Shown: one piece after another, positions 13,601 through 28,600 of the stretch
How the letters are laid out: each line of letters starts with the position of its first letter
Numbering within the stretch: position 1 is the stretch's first letter
DNA from: Phoronis australis
Taxonomy: Eukaryota; Phoronida; Phoronidae
Assembly (NCBI GenBank): GCA_002633005.1
Contig: NMRA01001082.1
Location: forward strand, 6,134 to 58,768
Length of the DNA: 52,635 nucleotides
Reading direction: 5' to 3'
Notes under the pieces: model-generated
Database searches by the model: none
Seen by the model: only the letters and a program-made list of their open reading frames with translations
Told to the model about the DNA's origin: nothing
Made by a program: the position numbers and the translations under genes

Positions 13601-16600
13601 CGTCTGGTTAAAGAAAACCTGCCAAAACTTCATACAAGAGAAAGAGCAACACAACAACTTGAAAGAGTCCACAAATGCACCACAAACCAGGTGTTTATTA
13701 ACATCATATAAATGGCCACTAGGTGGAGCACAGTATTTCAAAACCATTTGAAAGTAGGACAGCCTGGTCATCTCCCAAACAGAATCGCATTTGTCAAAAT
13801 TTCATAAAAAATTATCCAGGAACTGCTGAGCAAGAAGAAAATGGACAAAAATAAAATTTCCACTATCAGCTACAATCATGCTAATTGTCCAGAAGAAGTA
13901 TGTTGCTTTTTCAGTGCTGTCACGTTTACAGGAATACACTTGTCAAATTCTACAAACGCACTGCAAAGGGTTTAGGAAATACAGCACTGTGGATGCAACA
14001 ATAACAGCTTTTCCTCTGAGGGTGAACAGTACTCGTACCTGTCTCTGCACAACATTTTAATTATAAGTACATGTAACCTTAAAGAGGCATTATGGAATGT
14101 GCTACTAATCGTCTACATTTCACTATTATCGAATTCCAATTGAATTTTCAACTTCGCACAAAAACATCGTGTCAGTTCCAAAACAAGGCTGTTTAAAGTC
14201 TCAAGAATAAAACTTTGAAATTCATTCTTTAAATGACAAACCAATTACACAATGTGACCTTTGCTTCCATTGACTGTAACCTAGATCAGTGTTCATAAAA
14301 AATACTCAAAATGAGTGGATTCATGAACGAACCACAGACCTAACCACAAACCTACAAGACTAGATACAAACAGCAGTGCCATCTTATGGCAGTGATGCAA
14401 ACTAGTGTTCTTTTAAATCCCAAGAGTTCGCTTACTGAATGAATGAACTAGGTTAGCTAACTAGAGAAGCAACACTTACCGAGTGAATGACTGCAAGTTA
14501 GGCATGCACGCTATACAACACTTAATAAGTGACCCTAAGATTAACAGAGTACAAATTAACACATACTGAAGGGCCCTAAGTTAGCTGAGTGTAGATACAA
14601 TACTTACTGGATGGCTCTAGGGTTAGCCAAGTACTGATTCAACACTTACTGAATGACCCTAGGGTTAGCTGAGTACGGATCTACTGAATGACCCTAGGGT
14701 TAGTCGGGCACAGACACGATACTTACTGGATGACCTTTGGGTTAGCAGAGTACAAATACAACATATTCACTCGTCCTTCAGGCAAAGTGTTATCAAATGT
14801 CTCCAACTGACACTGAGCCAATGCCTCCATGCCTTGTTCATTCTTGGCCCTCACAGTGAAGAAGAGAGGTATACCACCAGGCATCTTGGCCTCTACGACT
14901 GCATTAGTAGCTGACATCTGAGTCCAGTCCTAAATTCAGTTAAGACGACAAATTCAATAAGTACAGGTGTAGCATTGTATTTTGTCCATTTCTCCACACA
15001 AATAAATAAGGTGAATATTTTAGTCCATTCATTTACTAGCATGGTTTCTACTGTGCAGACATTATAAAACAATGTTTGGTAATTTTCATTATTTCATGCA
15101 AGGTTATTGGGTAAGTAATCAGCTTTCAAAAAATGGGAATTTGAAAATTTTGGAAATTACATTGTGCGAAGTGAGTGGAGAAGTCGAAAAAACGCAAAAG
15201 ACTGAATGTAAACTGAGAAAGCAATGTCACATTCAATACTTTTGCCCATCCAGTTTCATCAAGATGTCAAAATGGATTCAGACATTCTGACCATGATCTT
15301 GTATTCACTAAATGTCACCAAAGTACAATTAGGGATCCAAAACTGAGGTCAATGCTGAAGATCAGTATTACATGGGAACACAACGGGCTACTTACAATTG
15401 CGTCATTTCCACCTTTATAGGTGCCGACTGCGTAATGCATTGTCACTTCACTGTTTTCATCCTCAGCGTCCACCTCCAGTTCAAACTGTGTGTCAGTCAC
15501 GTCTAGGTCAGTAAGTTGGGCAACCTGTATGAGAGGACAGTAGATGTTTGTTTCAACTACGTACTATGAAAAGTTTACACACTCTTAAATCATCTGACTT
15601 CAGTAGACAACTAAATACAGTGCCTCCATGTGACTACTCGATGTTAGTCGTTATTTACCATTATGCTAACATTATGAAATACATAGTGAGCTTAGAATAC
15701 CGTAGTGACTTGTGACTCTCTGATCTGACCTAAAGTTTACAGTACGCGTGTAAAGGAGTCACTTTGATCATCAGAATGGTGAGCAGTTAATTCATCCGTG
15801 TCTCCAATGCATGTTGTCAAACTATTGTTAGGTGAATATCATCTTCACATACATTAGTAATACTACTGATAATAAAAATAATTCTTTGAGGTTCAAATGG
15901 TACACCTCATCCCGTGCATGGGTATACCTCATCCCGTGCATGCAGCAAAACCACTCAGAATAATATGGGCGGTAACAAAACTCACTTTTCTAAACTCGAA
16001 AAGGGCATCATGAAGACAAGTGTGCTTTTGATAATTAACTGTTGGGGCCCTAATATTTATTCACTACACTCTTCCACAACGAATACGATACTTCAATAAA
16101 TTGATTTGTACTCTTAGCTCACACAGGACATCAACAAGGCTCCATTTTTGCAAAATCAGGAGTTTAGTAATAGTTGAAGGAAAGCTAAACATGACTCATT
16201 CAAACAACTTTGCTTGTTCTTCTTTCACCAGATATCTAACTAACAACAGGAGAGGTGTGGAAGTGCCACTTTAAGAACATCACGCAAATTGATCTTCAGC
16301 ATAAAGAGAAGCACACTGTACCTTGCAAGGCTGACCAGAACGTCTTGTTTTGGTGGCACTAGAAGCACCCTGGAACTGAGGTGGTGACTTGTCCTCCTCT
16401 GCTTTTTCTATTGTAAAAATGTTCGTCTTGATGGGCTTCATGCTGTACTTCCAGATAAAGCCCTCCCAGATGGTTTCCGTGGTGAACAATAGATTCGCCT
16501 CCACAAAAGCCGTCAGCTCCAGCCGTAATGGCGTCAATATCAGATCCATGCCTCCGCTGGAAATCAATACAGAAGACTCAGCTTATCACAACGTACAAAA

Positions 16601-19600
16601 AAGTATCAAATTTGTGTTAGAATCTTTCCCCAAGTATGTCACCAAATCTTAATGCATTGTATTTGCGATAGTCTACTTTGTATAATCAGTAAAGTTGAGG
16701 CCGTGCAAGCGGTCTTTTGTATCACTGCAATGGCCTAAACCGAACATGGATATTCACTTATTATAAGTTACATTGAACCTTTTATTTACTGACGTCCACT
16801 CTAAGTCAATTACCAAAAAACAGGTTGAGAATTCAACAAAAAGTAAAAACAAATGATATACTGAAAGTAGAGACACCAATGATGCTGAAAATCTGTTTGT
16901 CACTGGTCTGCCATTTTCATTTTATGTCTACATGTTTTCTATGATCAATTTAAATTTTTTCAAACTTGAAGTATTTCATAATAAAATGATCCCTTGATCA
17001 TTTCCATTTGAAAATTTCATAATTATTCTCCAACATTCTGTTAGGATTTTTGATCACTTGCTTACTCTGAGTTTTAACCTAAATTAAGTTATAAAAATAT
17101 TTTACACCTTTAATGCTAATAGTGTTTTTGAGATCCATAAATAATTGATAGAAAATCATTTCAATTCAAAAAACATTAACCTAACAGATCTTTCTGTAAA
17201 AATAATAGAAAAACTCCAATATCCCATAACCTTAAGACACACGAACCCAAAGGATTAAAAAATAAAATGAAAAAAACTTCCAAAATTATATCTCTCTTAG
17301 TTTATTTACTTTTTCTGCAACAATCTAACATTTTTATTACTCCACATATCAGATGTCATTCGTCATATTGTATTTGATTTTACTTCTAAATTATTTCTGT
17401 TTCTGTTGACAAAGGCTGTGATTATATCTGGAAATTTCAGTTAATCCATTATAATTGTTGATTTATTTGTCAGCTGTGCTTAAGCTCGGGTAGCAACTAC
17501 TATATGGGAAATGAAGAGAAGGAACATGTGAACATTTGTGTTTATTGCAAGAGACAGGAATATTAGGTGTTTATTGCAAGAGACAGGAATATTTGTGTTT
17601 ATTGCAAGAGACAGGAATATTTCTTGAAGAGAATGTTTTAAAGCTTCAATCACAATTTGTATCAGACTCGGAAGTTAGGAAGGGTTTCCAGTTGCGGGAT
17701 TCTTTCCCCAGGCAATACAAATATTTTTTGTTTTCAGAACATTTGACCCTGCCATGACATTATAATACATAATGTACCATAACCAGCTATTGTATTTTTT
17801 AAGTGAAAACTAAGGGAGCATTAAAAAATACTGCTATTTTACACAAAGAATGTATTTAGAAAAGTCGCATTAGACCCAGCTAGCTGTATGAAGACTATCG
17901 TCAACTTGCAGCTAGGTAGCTGAGTGTTGAGCTCCGTTAGACACTGAAACTTCACTCAACCAAGGTAGCTCAGCTCGTCACCTCGTTGTGAAACTTATAT
18001 CAACATGTAGAGCTAATAACCAGTAAGGGTGCATGCAGAATCTGGAAATCAACCGACACTCACCTTGCCCGTTTCAGCCGTAAGTGAAAAAAATCTTTAA
18101 ATGTCATTTCTGTGTAATTCTCCACTTTTGTAACAGAAATTTTGCGATATCTTTCTCGAGATGATGACAGCTTTGCAGCAAATTGGGTTTGCTAGTATTA
18201 AAATACTAAAAACTTGCAACGAAATGATACCAGTTCCAACTGTTGTGACATGAACGCAACCTCGTGGATGAGAAGAACAGTTGATTTAAGATACGGGGAA
18301 ATTGGCCAATAGGTGGCACAATATTTCATGGCTTCGAAAGCCAACCCTAAAAAGCCAACCACAATTTTAGCAGCAAAATAACAGAAGAGCATCAATTTTT
18401 CCAACATCAGTAAATAATTTCAGTTTATTCAAGGAACAGTTCAGTTTCAAATGACATCATTAATTTTCAATTGGTGGCAACAGGTCCAAAGAAATATACA
18501 CGCAACTTAAGCCAGAGGAAGTGAAATCAAGCTGACGGCCTAACGTCACCAAGACCAGTGCGAAACTAGCCACCCTCCCTCCATGTACGCGAAAAACGGC
18601 CTATGAGAAAAATAGAACACCTCAAATATTAATAGAGGACTGGTGCAATACCTGGGAACAAGGCTGAAATGGGTGCAACAAAGGTATGTACTGAAGGGGC
18701 AGAAGGATATCTATCAAAGACTATGGAATACAAACTGTCAATAGAGAGTGCTATGGCAACCCATGGTCGACCATATCCCTCAAAGTGACCAATGTTACCC
18801 AACACATTAATTCCTTAAACACGGCAGTGTTTTTGTGACTGCTTACACAGCATAATGTTTGTAACTCACCTGAGATCAAGAGGAAATTGTTGGAAGCCGA
18901 TGTTGGCAATACTGGGGAACTGTGTCTCGAGGAGGTATCCAGTCAGTTTAGCCCCAGCATCCAAGATTCCCAACGAGATGGCGACGGAGCCCCAGACTTT
19001 GGCGCCGCACCACGGGATGGCCGTGGCCTCTGCGCGCATACTCATAATACACAGCTTAATGCCCATGAAGGCTCCCAAAGAACCACCGGCTCCAAATTCT
19101 TCAATGAAATGTTAGTTACAAGTGTTATGAATCGTAAAAATGCTATTGATAGCTGTAATCTCACACCACACAAAATATAATGACAAGCAAAATCATGCAA
19201 AACCAATGCTTTTCTAACTCCAAAATCTTTACATTACCTACCTGAGTAGACACTATTTTGAACAATAATTGTGGATATTCACAGCAATGTTAGAAGGGGA
19301 TCTTTGGTAAATATTTTTGTCCAAAACTGTCAAAATTTCAAGTTTAGTTTTCAAACAATTCTAGACAATTACATAAATATGGCTGCAAGGCAACTCGTAA
19401 CTTTTCGATACATGAAAAATCACTTCAGAACACTTAGTAAAACATCAGCTGTGTTGTCTTTATGTTACTATTGGCCTGAAACAGTCATATGAGAAACCTA
19501 ACATGGCGAAACTCACCAATTTTGATTGGAACAGGGCCTGCCATGAATCGCCACTGGAATTCAAAGAATGTAATGTCTTTGGTCGGCACAGGGACCTGAC

Positions 19601-22600
19601 CAGATAGACAAAACTCTGAGCCGCCGGGAAATTCCCCTGCTGTTCCAAACACGGCGCTAACAAGGTATTCAACCATGTTCATCTGGAGAGAAACAACAAG
19701 AGGTAAATACACTCGGAGTCTCAGCCAGTCGCCACACCTTTTTGACAACGCTTCAGGTAACCAAAACTAATGTTTTCCAGGAGTAATTCTAACCTTGAGA
19801 GGAAATTATAGGAGGGAATTGCTAACCGAGTCTCACACAAAGGGAATGTTGGACAACTGAAATATTTCCATTGACTAATGTGACAGACATTCGGCCTCAA
19901 AATCTAGGGATCAGGGGCCCCCATCAAAGATGAATCTACTATGAAATTTTTAAAAACACTAAATCCAGTCACAATATCTCCAACAAAGACCGTCAGATAA
20001 CACTGTATTAAAGAAGCAGGGCTTGGAATGACCAATGACAAAAAACGTGAAAACTTTGAAACTTTTACGGCCCAAATCATGCCCGATAACCAACCTTGAA
20101 ATGGTCAATGTGAACCTTTCCCGGACAAAAATCGGGAGGACTAAAAAAAAANNNNNNNNNNNNNNNNNNNNNNNNNNNNNNNNNNNNNNNNNNNNNNNNN
20201 NNNNNNNNNNNNNNNNNNNNNNNNNNNNNNNNNNNNNNNNNNNNNNNNNNNNNNNNNNNNNNNNNNNNNNNNNNNNNNNNNNNNNNNNNNNNNNNNNNNN
20301 NNNNNNNNNNNNNNNNNNNNNNNNNNNNNNNNNNNNNNNNNNNNNNNNNNNNNNNNNNNNNNNNNNNNNNNNNNNNNNNNNNNNNNNNNNNNNNNNNNNN
20401 NNNNNNNNNNNNNNNNNNNNNNNNNNNNNNNNNNNNNNNNNNNNNNNNNNNNNNNNNNNNNNNNNNNNNNNAGGATGCTGTTGGTCGAGAACACGTCACA
20501 TCAAATGACAGGATGCTGTTGGTCGAGAACATGTCACATCAAATGACAGGATGCTGTTGGTCGAGAACATGTCACATCAAATGACAGGATGCTGTTGGTC
20601 GAGAACATGTCACATCAAATGACAGGATGCTGTTGGTCGAGAAAATGCTGCCTCAAATGACAGGTTGCTGGTGGTTGAGATCATGCCACAACAAATGACA
20701 AACCAACTCATAGAGTCGGATCTCAACCATCAATAACATATAAAGTACACAACAAAAAAATAATCAGTAACATACCGTTTTCCCACTATGATGGATAATT
20801 TTGTAAAGAACAAATTTAAATGGGTCACGGTTACTATAACTGCTGGAGAGAAATAACAAAATGGCTTAGCCACGTTAGGTACTACCTTCCCTATTCATTC
20901 CCCTCCACGTTAGGTACTATCTTCCCTATTCATTCCCCCTCACTCTCAATTTATAGCAGGTAAGACTACTCTGACAATGAGCACAGCTTCCACACAGCGG
21001 CCATGACAGGGAATTTTGGGTCATTTTGCCTGAATACTTTTGGCTTGTACTAAATTTTTCTTAGCAAACAACTTATCTTGCCTTTGAGTGAAGATAAGTT
21101 GGACTAAAGATTGAATTTCGACACAAGGCAGGTTCTTTGCATCGTTATGTTATTTAAAAAGTAAGTCAAGGATGTACCACTTTTTACGTTACACTTCAAA
21201 CCAGCAAAGGGCGGAATCTTAAACAGAATGTTCTGGAAGAAGAGCGTGTCAGGGATACACGTGGTCATGAAGGATGAGCAGAGCTGTATTGTGCCGGTCA
21301 GATCGATGTGACCACTGTCGAACGTCACGGAAAAATGCAACTTGGCGACCATGGCGTCCATTGTGTTGCTCACGTCCACGTCGATCTCCTTGGTTTCCTC
21401 TGCAGAAATGAAACAGAATCCAAAAAATAATAATAATAATAATAATTGATTACATATGGCTTAAAGCTTTTGTTAACAAAATTCATTCTAAAACCAAAAT
21501 GGGCTATTTTCATGTAATAAAGAGACACTGGTGATTTCAACGCAAAAAACACTTGCCTGCAAAGTAAGATTCATGATTCTAAACTGAGACAAAACGCAGG
21601 GTGTAGTGAAAATTTCACACTCACCAGCCAATGTCATTTCCATGGTTTTCTGTTTAGCTCCAGCCCCTACTTTGAAGACCATCTTCGGCCCACAGAGGTC
21701 AACACGGGTGTCCAATCTCACCCACTGTTGGAGACACATGTACTTGATAGGCACGGCACACGTCAGACCCAAGCAGTCAAAGTGAGGCTCACAGTAAACG
21801 TTGAAGCCAGTCATGATCCCGCCCAAGAAATGGGGACACTCTAAAAATGATAATCCATGAGCATGACTGTCCTAATTATCAAAGATCACAATTAACAATC
21901 AACTTCAAAAATGTCCATGAAACAAGACAAGGTCATTGCCAACTTGAGACATTAATATTTACACCACTGCAAGATGTAAAAATACGAAATAAAACTTCCT
22001 TCAGCTGCTAGTAGGTCATTTCCTTATCAATAAATTAACAACTGAAGATAGTTTGTGTTTAATGTGCCAAATAGAATGAGAGCAACAGAGCTGTTAGTTT
22101 TCTTGCTCAATGCATAATTGCTCACTCAAATTGTGATTTTTGATAGTGAAATTACTGTTTTCAAGCTCAACAACCTACAGGTTTGCAACAAACGGATCCA
22201 CGTGAACATGCAAATAAAACCTCGTTGAACATAAACTCAGTGGACCACCCATTCAAACTAACAAGCTTGTGAGGAGACGCAGTGACATTCTGGGTATTGT
22301 GATACAGCCTATTTATTATTATTATTACCCATTAAGTTCTATCGATGTGTATTGGAGCTTACTTCCATATATCGCCTGAAAGAGGTCATTTATCAGCGCC
22401 CCCCTGTAGCCATAACCGTCCTTGCCATATTTACGCAACTTCCTGTTAATGGTGCTGGGTGACCACGTCTGAGGATTTGTCATTGAGAACTTGTCTGAAG
22501 AAAGAATGACAAACAACAGTTAATAATTCATCGTCATGGAAAAATAATAATTGCTAAAATCAGATCATTTTCTATTTTTCAAAGAAGAGTACTCCAGTGG

Positions 22601-25600
22601 CTTAAATTTTCGAAATTTCTAAATCTTCGTTGCTGTCATCTGCACTGCACACACCATGCTGACGACAAAGTAAAAGTTTTGCTTTATTGACAAATTTGTC
22701 AAAATTAAATTCCACTTGTCAATCACATTGTGTTCCAAATTGAAAAATATTTACTGTAATTACTACATTTGACTTAAATACTCAAAATTTTATTAATCCT
22801 CGTTAATGACATCTGCACTTAGTCTATACAAACCATGCTGACGACACAAGTAAAAATCTCTTTATGAGGTTTATTGACAAATTCAGCAATTTCAATTCCA
22901 CTTCTCTCCCATATTGCATTTCAAACTGAAGCTTTTGTAACAGAGTAAGTCTCCACTGAACCTCAGAATATGTATTTTCTCTCATCAGGCATTCGTTTCA
23001 GTTCAATTTGACATAAGAATAACTGAACATTTGCAACTAAATAAGAATAACAATAAGCGTAAAGTTACGAACGTCCCGTCACACTTTTAATGCAATCAAA
23101 CATTTTATGTGCACAAGCTTTACTTTTTGTTTTAAATTTAGCATAGTTGAAAAAAGTTTTTGCTAATAATTGTCAAGAGTTGAATTTACTTACACCTAAA
23201 ATTTCAATTTGGGAGACGCAAATGTAAAACGTGGCACACACTGGAGTATTGATTTGACAAGACATCCACAGGAGTATTGACGTGACAAGACATCCAATGG
23301 AACATTGACATGACAAGACATCCACTGGAGTATTGACGTGACAAGACATCCACTGGAGTATTGACGTGACAAGACATCCACTGGAGCATTGACTTGACAA
23401 GACATCCACTGGAGTATTGACCTGACAAGACATCCACTGGAGTATTGACGTGACAAGACATCCACTGGAGTATTGACGTGACAAGACATCCACTGGAGTA
23501 TTGACGTGACAAGACATCCACTGGAGTATTGACCTGACAAGACATCCACTGGAGTATTGACCTGACAAGACATCCACTGGAGTATTGACCTGACAAGACA
23601 TCCACTGGAGTATTGACCTGACAAGACATCTACTCTTTTCACTCAGGTCTTAGTAGTGGACAGTAGTCAGAGGTGAAAGATCTTACAATTTAAAATAAAC
23701 ACCGCTAAAAATAGCTTCACATTTGAAAATAACAAAGAGCATGCATTACGTGTTACAAAAAGCCATGAAGAAGTTCAAGGTCAGAATTCTCGCTGAATTG
23801 CATGGACACATAAAGTTTACAGTAATATCATTTTCCTACCTGCACAAACTTGCATTTTCTTGATCACAGTGTTCAAGGCGTCCACTCTGTCCACCAGTTT
23901 CTTCTTCTTGAACAGATCCACAACAAACCGTAGCGTGTAGTGACCTACGTCGAATCGCTCGGCTATTTTCCAAATCTTTGATGTGCTGGATAACAATATT
24001 TCAACAGCATTGACTCCATAAGCATCTAGGAATTGACTTTCACAAAAAATGATAAGCAATTTCTCCAAATATAACCTAAGGACATACTTAAAGAAATGCT
24101 ATTAACTTGCACTACAAAAGTACCATTTCAACATGTAAATGGTAAACTATTTTTACAGGAAGATGGTGTATGGGTTCCCCATTAGGCCCAACATTCGCTG
24201 AATTTTATACGTCAGAAGCTGAAAAACGAGTTAATTAAAATCTAACAGTGACCACATTCCTATATATGTTCGATATGTTGATGATATTTTCGTCTATTGT
24301 AATTTTGATGAAATGGTATCGCTTAAGACTGTGCTTGAGGACCATTCAGTATTGAAATTCACTCATGCAACATCTGTGAATAATAAGATACCATTTCTAG
24401 ATGTACTTATATGTAACTCAGACACAAGATTCATCACATCAGTTTATCACAAGCCTACTGACAAAGGTATTTGTCTCCATGCTGATAGTGACAGTCCTGA
24501 GCATTATAAGATAGCTGTTTTAGTCAATCTCACACTATTTCGTCATTAGTGAAGTCTAACATGTAAAACAACTTCTAATAAATAAGGGTTACACAAATTA
24601 ATTTGTGGATAAGCATATTAATCAGTTTATCTCAAAAGTTGAACAACATTATCATGTACAAACATTTACTGGTAATATTAAAAAACTGTTCTACAAAAAC
24701 TGTATGTCCAAATTAAGTTGTGTACAAGATGAACAAGTCCTAAAGAAATCTATAATAATGTAAGAGTTATTAGTCCTTATGACAAACTAGATGTAATTAT
24801 TGATTACAAGAATATTAAGACCTCTAATTTAGTGATGAGAAACAATATTAGTAGTGAGAAGGTCTGCACTGTTGCTAGATGTAATGTTTGTTTGAGTTTA
24901 CTTGTCCCGCGGTCGAATGTTTTCGTCCACATCAGAAACAAAATTACATTGGGCACACAGTGTGTTCCTTGTCACGGCGACTTTTAATGCATTTACAAAA
25001 CGGTTCCATAAAAGACCATTTTCAAAATGTTCATGGTCGCAAAATAACTCGTCAGGAGATCATTGACAATACTGTCATTAGATACGCTGAAAATGATGTA
25101 CATAGGTTACAAACATTAGAATCGCTTCTAATGTTTGAAAAACCCAGTTTGAACGAGCAGCTAACTGGAACTCGTAGGACTTTTTCGTTATTTCGGAGAT
25201 CTATAGATTATTTTGCACAGCAACTATGTATATTTATGTTTTTATCGTCATAGTTGCACATGCCAACTTCATGTGTTATATTGCATTTGTCATTTCTGAT
25301 GTGCGTTTCACTGTCAACTACTTGTAAATAGAAGCCTGAAGATGAGATATGTGTCTCGAAATATCACTTTTTAAAATATGTTACCTTCTGATGTCGTTTG
25401 GATTTTTGTTGCACTATTGCTATGTATAGACAAGATCTTTACTTAGAGAGTTGGAAAGAACTGAGATTAAACTAGTAAAAACAGATCAAAGTCATGTTTT
25501 TAATGAAATAAATATAACCTTTGGCACAGTTTGGCAGCTGAACTTGGACAATTTGCACATAGGCCATAAAACAATACACTTTTAAACTACATTCCCACAC

Positions 25601-28600
25601 CTAAACACAAGAAAAAGTCACAATGCAGGAAGTTGCAAAACTATTTGAAAGACAAATAACATTGCATTGAAAGTTTGAATAGATTGTTGAATTCACACAT
25701 TTGAATGAAGGACTGTAACAAACAGTGTGTTCATTCTGGGATCGACAATGATATATGATGAGGTCCCACTTGCACACACAAATGACCAAATGCAGTTGTT
25801 GTGGGGGCAGAATTCATACCCTTCAATTAATTATAAAGTTCATGAACTTAGGTGCCACATACGTTAGGAGAAAAGTAAAACTTTAAAAAAAAATATTCAA
25901 CAACTTGAAGATAATATACTATACTTGTGCTACAGCACCAGTTATAACTACACTTCTCCTACAGCACCAGTTATATCTACACTAACTACTACAGCTCCAG
26001 CTATACTTCTGCTACAACATCAGTTATAACACTACACTTCTCCTAAAGCACGGGTTATAACTACACTCCTGCTTCAGCACCAGTTATAACTACAAATAAT
26101 AACTTACTCTCCTCCCAGCAGTGCCTTGACGTCACTGACAAAATCAATGACACCTTTCAGTTGTTCCACCAGAGGGCCCTGTGCCCTCACATCCACATTG
26201 GCAGGACGATAAGGCTCCTCAGGGGCACGATACCTTAGCAAAAAAAACAAATGTTAGAAGTGCTTTTAAATATTTCAAATTTAAATATAAATAATCAAAA
26301 ATTACATTTAAAATCGCTTTCGGTGCTTTTAGGGTTTTACTTCCGAATGTACTCTGAAAACAAAAAAAATATCAAATTAGTTTACCAAAAAATCAGGCCC
26401 TGGTGCATTCTGAGCTCAGGTCAAAAAATGGGTTCCAATGTCAGGCCTCAACCTTTTCCTACTAAGTGAAACAGCTCAGAACAACCATTAGTAATAACTT
26501 CTGAATTCCTCTGTTTATACCAGTCTCTAGCCAGTCCACATTCTTGGCACGACGTTTCAGTCTGTCACTTCTTCAGCCATTTTCAGGAGACACAGCATTC
26601 TTAGAAGAAAAAGCATGGGCATCTGGTACACTCATGGTGGGCACTTGGAGTGTGTTTTTACTGGTACACTCATGGTGGGCACTTGGAGTGTATTTTTACT
26701 GGTACACTCATGGTAGGCACTTGGAGTGTGTTTTTACTGGTACACTCATGGTGGGCACTTGGAGTGTGTTTTTACTGGTACACTCATGGTGGGCTCTTGG
26801 AGTGTGTTTTTACTGGAACACGACTTAAGTCAAACCAAAGACAGATATGGGAAAAAAAGAATGTCATCATTTAAATCTTCAAGAATGTGGTGAATCCAAT
26901 AATCACAGTGAAACCCTAAAACCACTATAATCAGAATAGCTGAAGACAAGAAGTGCAGTAGAGAAGGCACCGACTCATCACAAATAGCAAGAAATATGTG
27001 GTCAGAAAACAACCAACGAGGAACATCCTTTGACATTGAAACAGGTTGGACTTAAAGAAACACACAGCTGTGCACATGAGTCATCAGTCAGTCTCACAAG
27101 AACCAAGCAACACTTAATATCCGTCCTCAAGCAATAAGGAACAGATAAGTATAGTAAACTTCCCTTGGAGTTAAAAGATGACTCAGTGGCCTAATGACAA
27201 GAGTGCTGGAATGACAACCAAAAAGTCCCAGGTTCAAACCCCGAAGTGCACCAGGAAAAATACAAACCAGTAGAGTGAAAACCGTAAGTCAGACAGCAGT
27301 GCTCAGTCTAAAAATGCTGTAAAACCTGAAGATGATTGAACAAATTAGTCAAATGGACTGACTGAAACAATGATCCAGAGGAAATAAGCTAGACACCATG
27401 GAAATAGACTGATAACTTTTAGAAAATTGTTGAAGCTGTCCTCACCTGTTCATGAATTCTCCTTGACTTCGTTTCATGTCTCGCTTCAATGTCTTGGCTT
27501 GGTTATTTTTCTTGTCTGCAAACGCACCAGAATCCGCACGTTTGCCCAGATGTGTGATTATGCGGTCATTGCACTCCTACAAGAAGTGACAGAACACAGG
27601 ATTTTATGAACTAGGGTCTGTCTCAAGAAAAATGACATATGATAAGTCTCAAAAGGCAGTTTAGCTCAGAAAAAACAAACACATCACAATCAAGAAATAA
27701 TTTATCTCACAAACTGGCATTTATTTGACTTGTATATACTCCTATTTGTACCTGAGATTGCAATTTTGCTCAAGCCAGACATAAGTTTTGAATCTGAAAA
27801 CTAGCATCTGTATATATAATCAGAGACATTGCAATTTTGATCAAGCCAGATATAAATTTTGAACCTAAAAACTAGCATCTAATTGACGGTATATATAATC
27901 AGAGACATTGCAATTTTGATCAAGCCAGATATAACTTTTGAATTTCTCATAAAAATAAGGTATCAATAATTTTAAGTCCTATTTTAGTAAGATTCTCAAG
28001 GAAAAAAAACAACTCCTCTAAGCATTTTGGAAAACAGTGCATAAAGTATGTTATCTGAAAGTTTCATATGAATAATAAAGATATGATGTTCCTACTAAGT
28101 CAGCCAAATTTGGAATTTTTGAGGTCCTACATATTAATATTAAATCACTTTTCATGTAAGGCTCCGGACCACAGAAAAAATTCAAAGAAAGGCAGAAGAC
28201 AGACAGAGTGCACAATCACATCTGTGTTCAAGCAACAGGCCCGTGAAAACTCTCTCTTTCCTTCACTACTGGCAACTCACTGTAAGTGCAATAAAATGTA
28301 TGAGATATTACGTAGCGTGCCTGTCATTCAAGCACATTTTTTGATGAAGACGACGAAATACTTCATAAGAGATTTTGGTCTTTACCATGTGCTAATATAT
28401 GATACTCCATAATTAGGTCACACCAAATGGACAAGTGTACACCGTAGGTCACACCAAATTAGCCTCAAATGAGTTACCAGGGCTCAGTTTAAACAAAAGT
28501 GACTGTCAGCAGAGCACCACCCACAGTGAGAGAGTTTGTGGTACAACCTCAATGTTGCATGACTCAAGGTGTACCTCCTATGTAATGAGGAGAGGAATGT

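Larger units (their letters stand above)
11933..14220. repeat. Right copy of the ~2.3-2.4 kb direct duplicate
   Basis: Begins immediately after the N at 11932 with the first 28 bases of exon 36 (11933-11960), then intron, exon 35 and the upstream intron. It loses similarity about 14220, where unique intron starts. Confidence 0.92.
16557..18869. other. Large intron between exons 31 and 32
   Basis: 2.3 kb, very AT-rich near 16.9-17.4 kb. Apart from the 28-29-bp repeat at 17538-17622 and the CCAATAGG fragment at 18300, I see nothing recognisable. Confidence 0.65.

Noticed and set aside
18855-19180. Plus-strand frames opposite exon 31
   Set aside because: Antisense shadows of a well-supported minus-strand exon.
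20035-20532. Open frames across the N run near 20.2 kb
   Set aside because: Mostly unknown bases; only the flanks are readable and they do not resemble protein.
23173-23642. Three overlapping ~140-codon minus-strand frames
   Set aside because: Products of the 28-bp minisatellite; the same peptide repeats appear in all three frames.
27160-27260. Functional tRNA gene
   Set aside because: A- and B-box-like motifs are present, but the cloverleaf is degenerate and a related copy with the same non-tRNA body exists at 31.8 kb, so it is a SINE.
28068-28412. 114-codon plus-strand frame
   Set aside because: No recognisable domain, no coding-like composition and no splice context; intronic chance frame.
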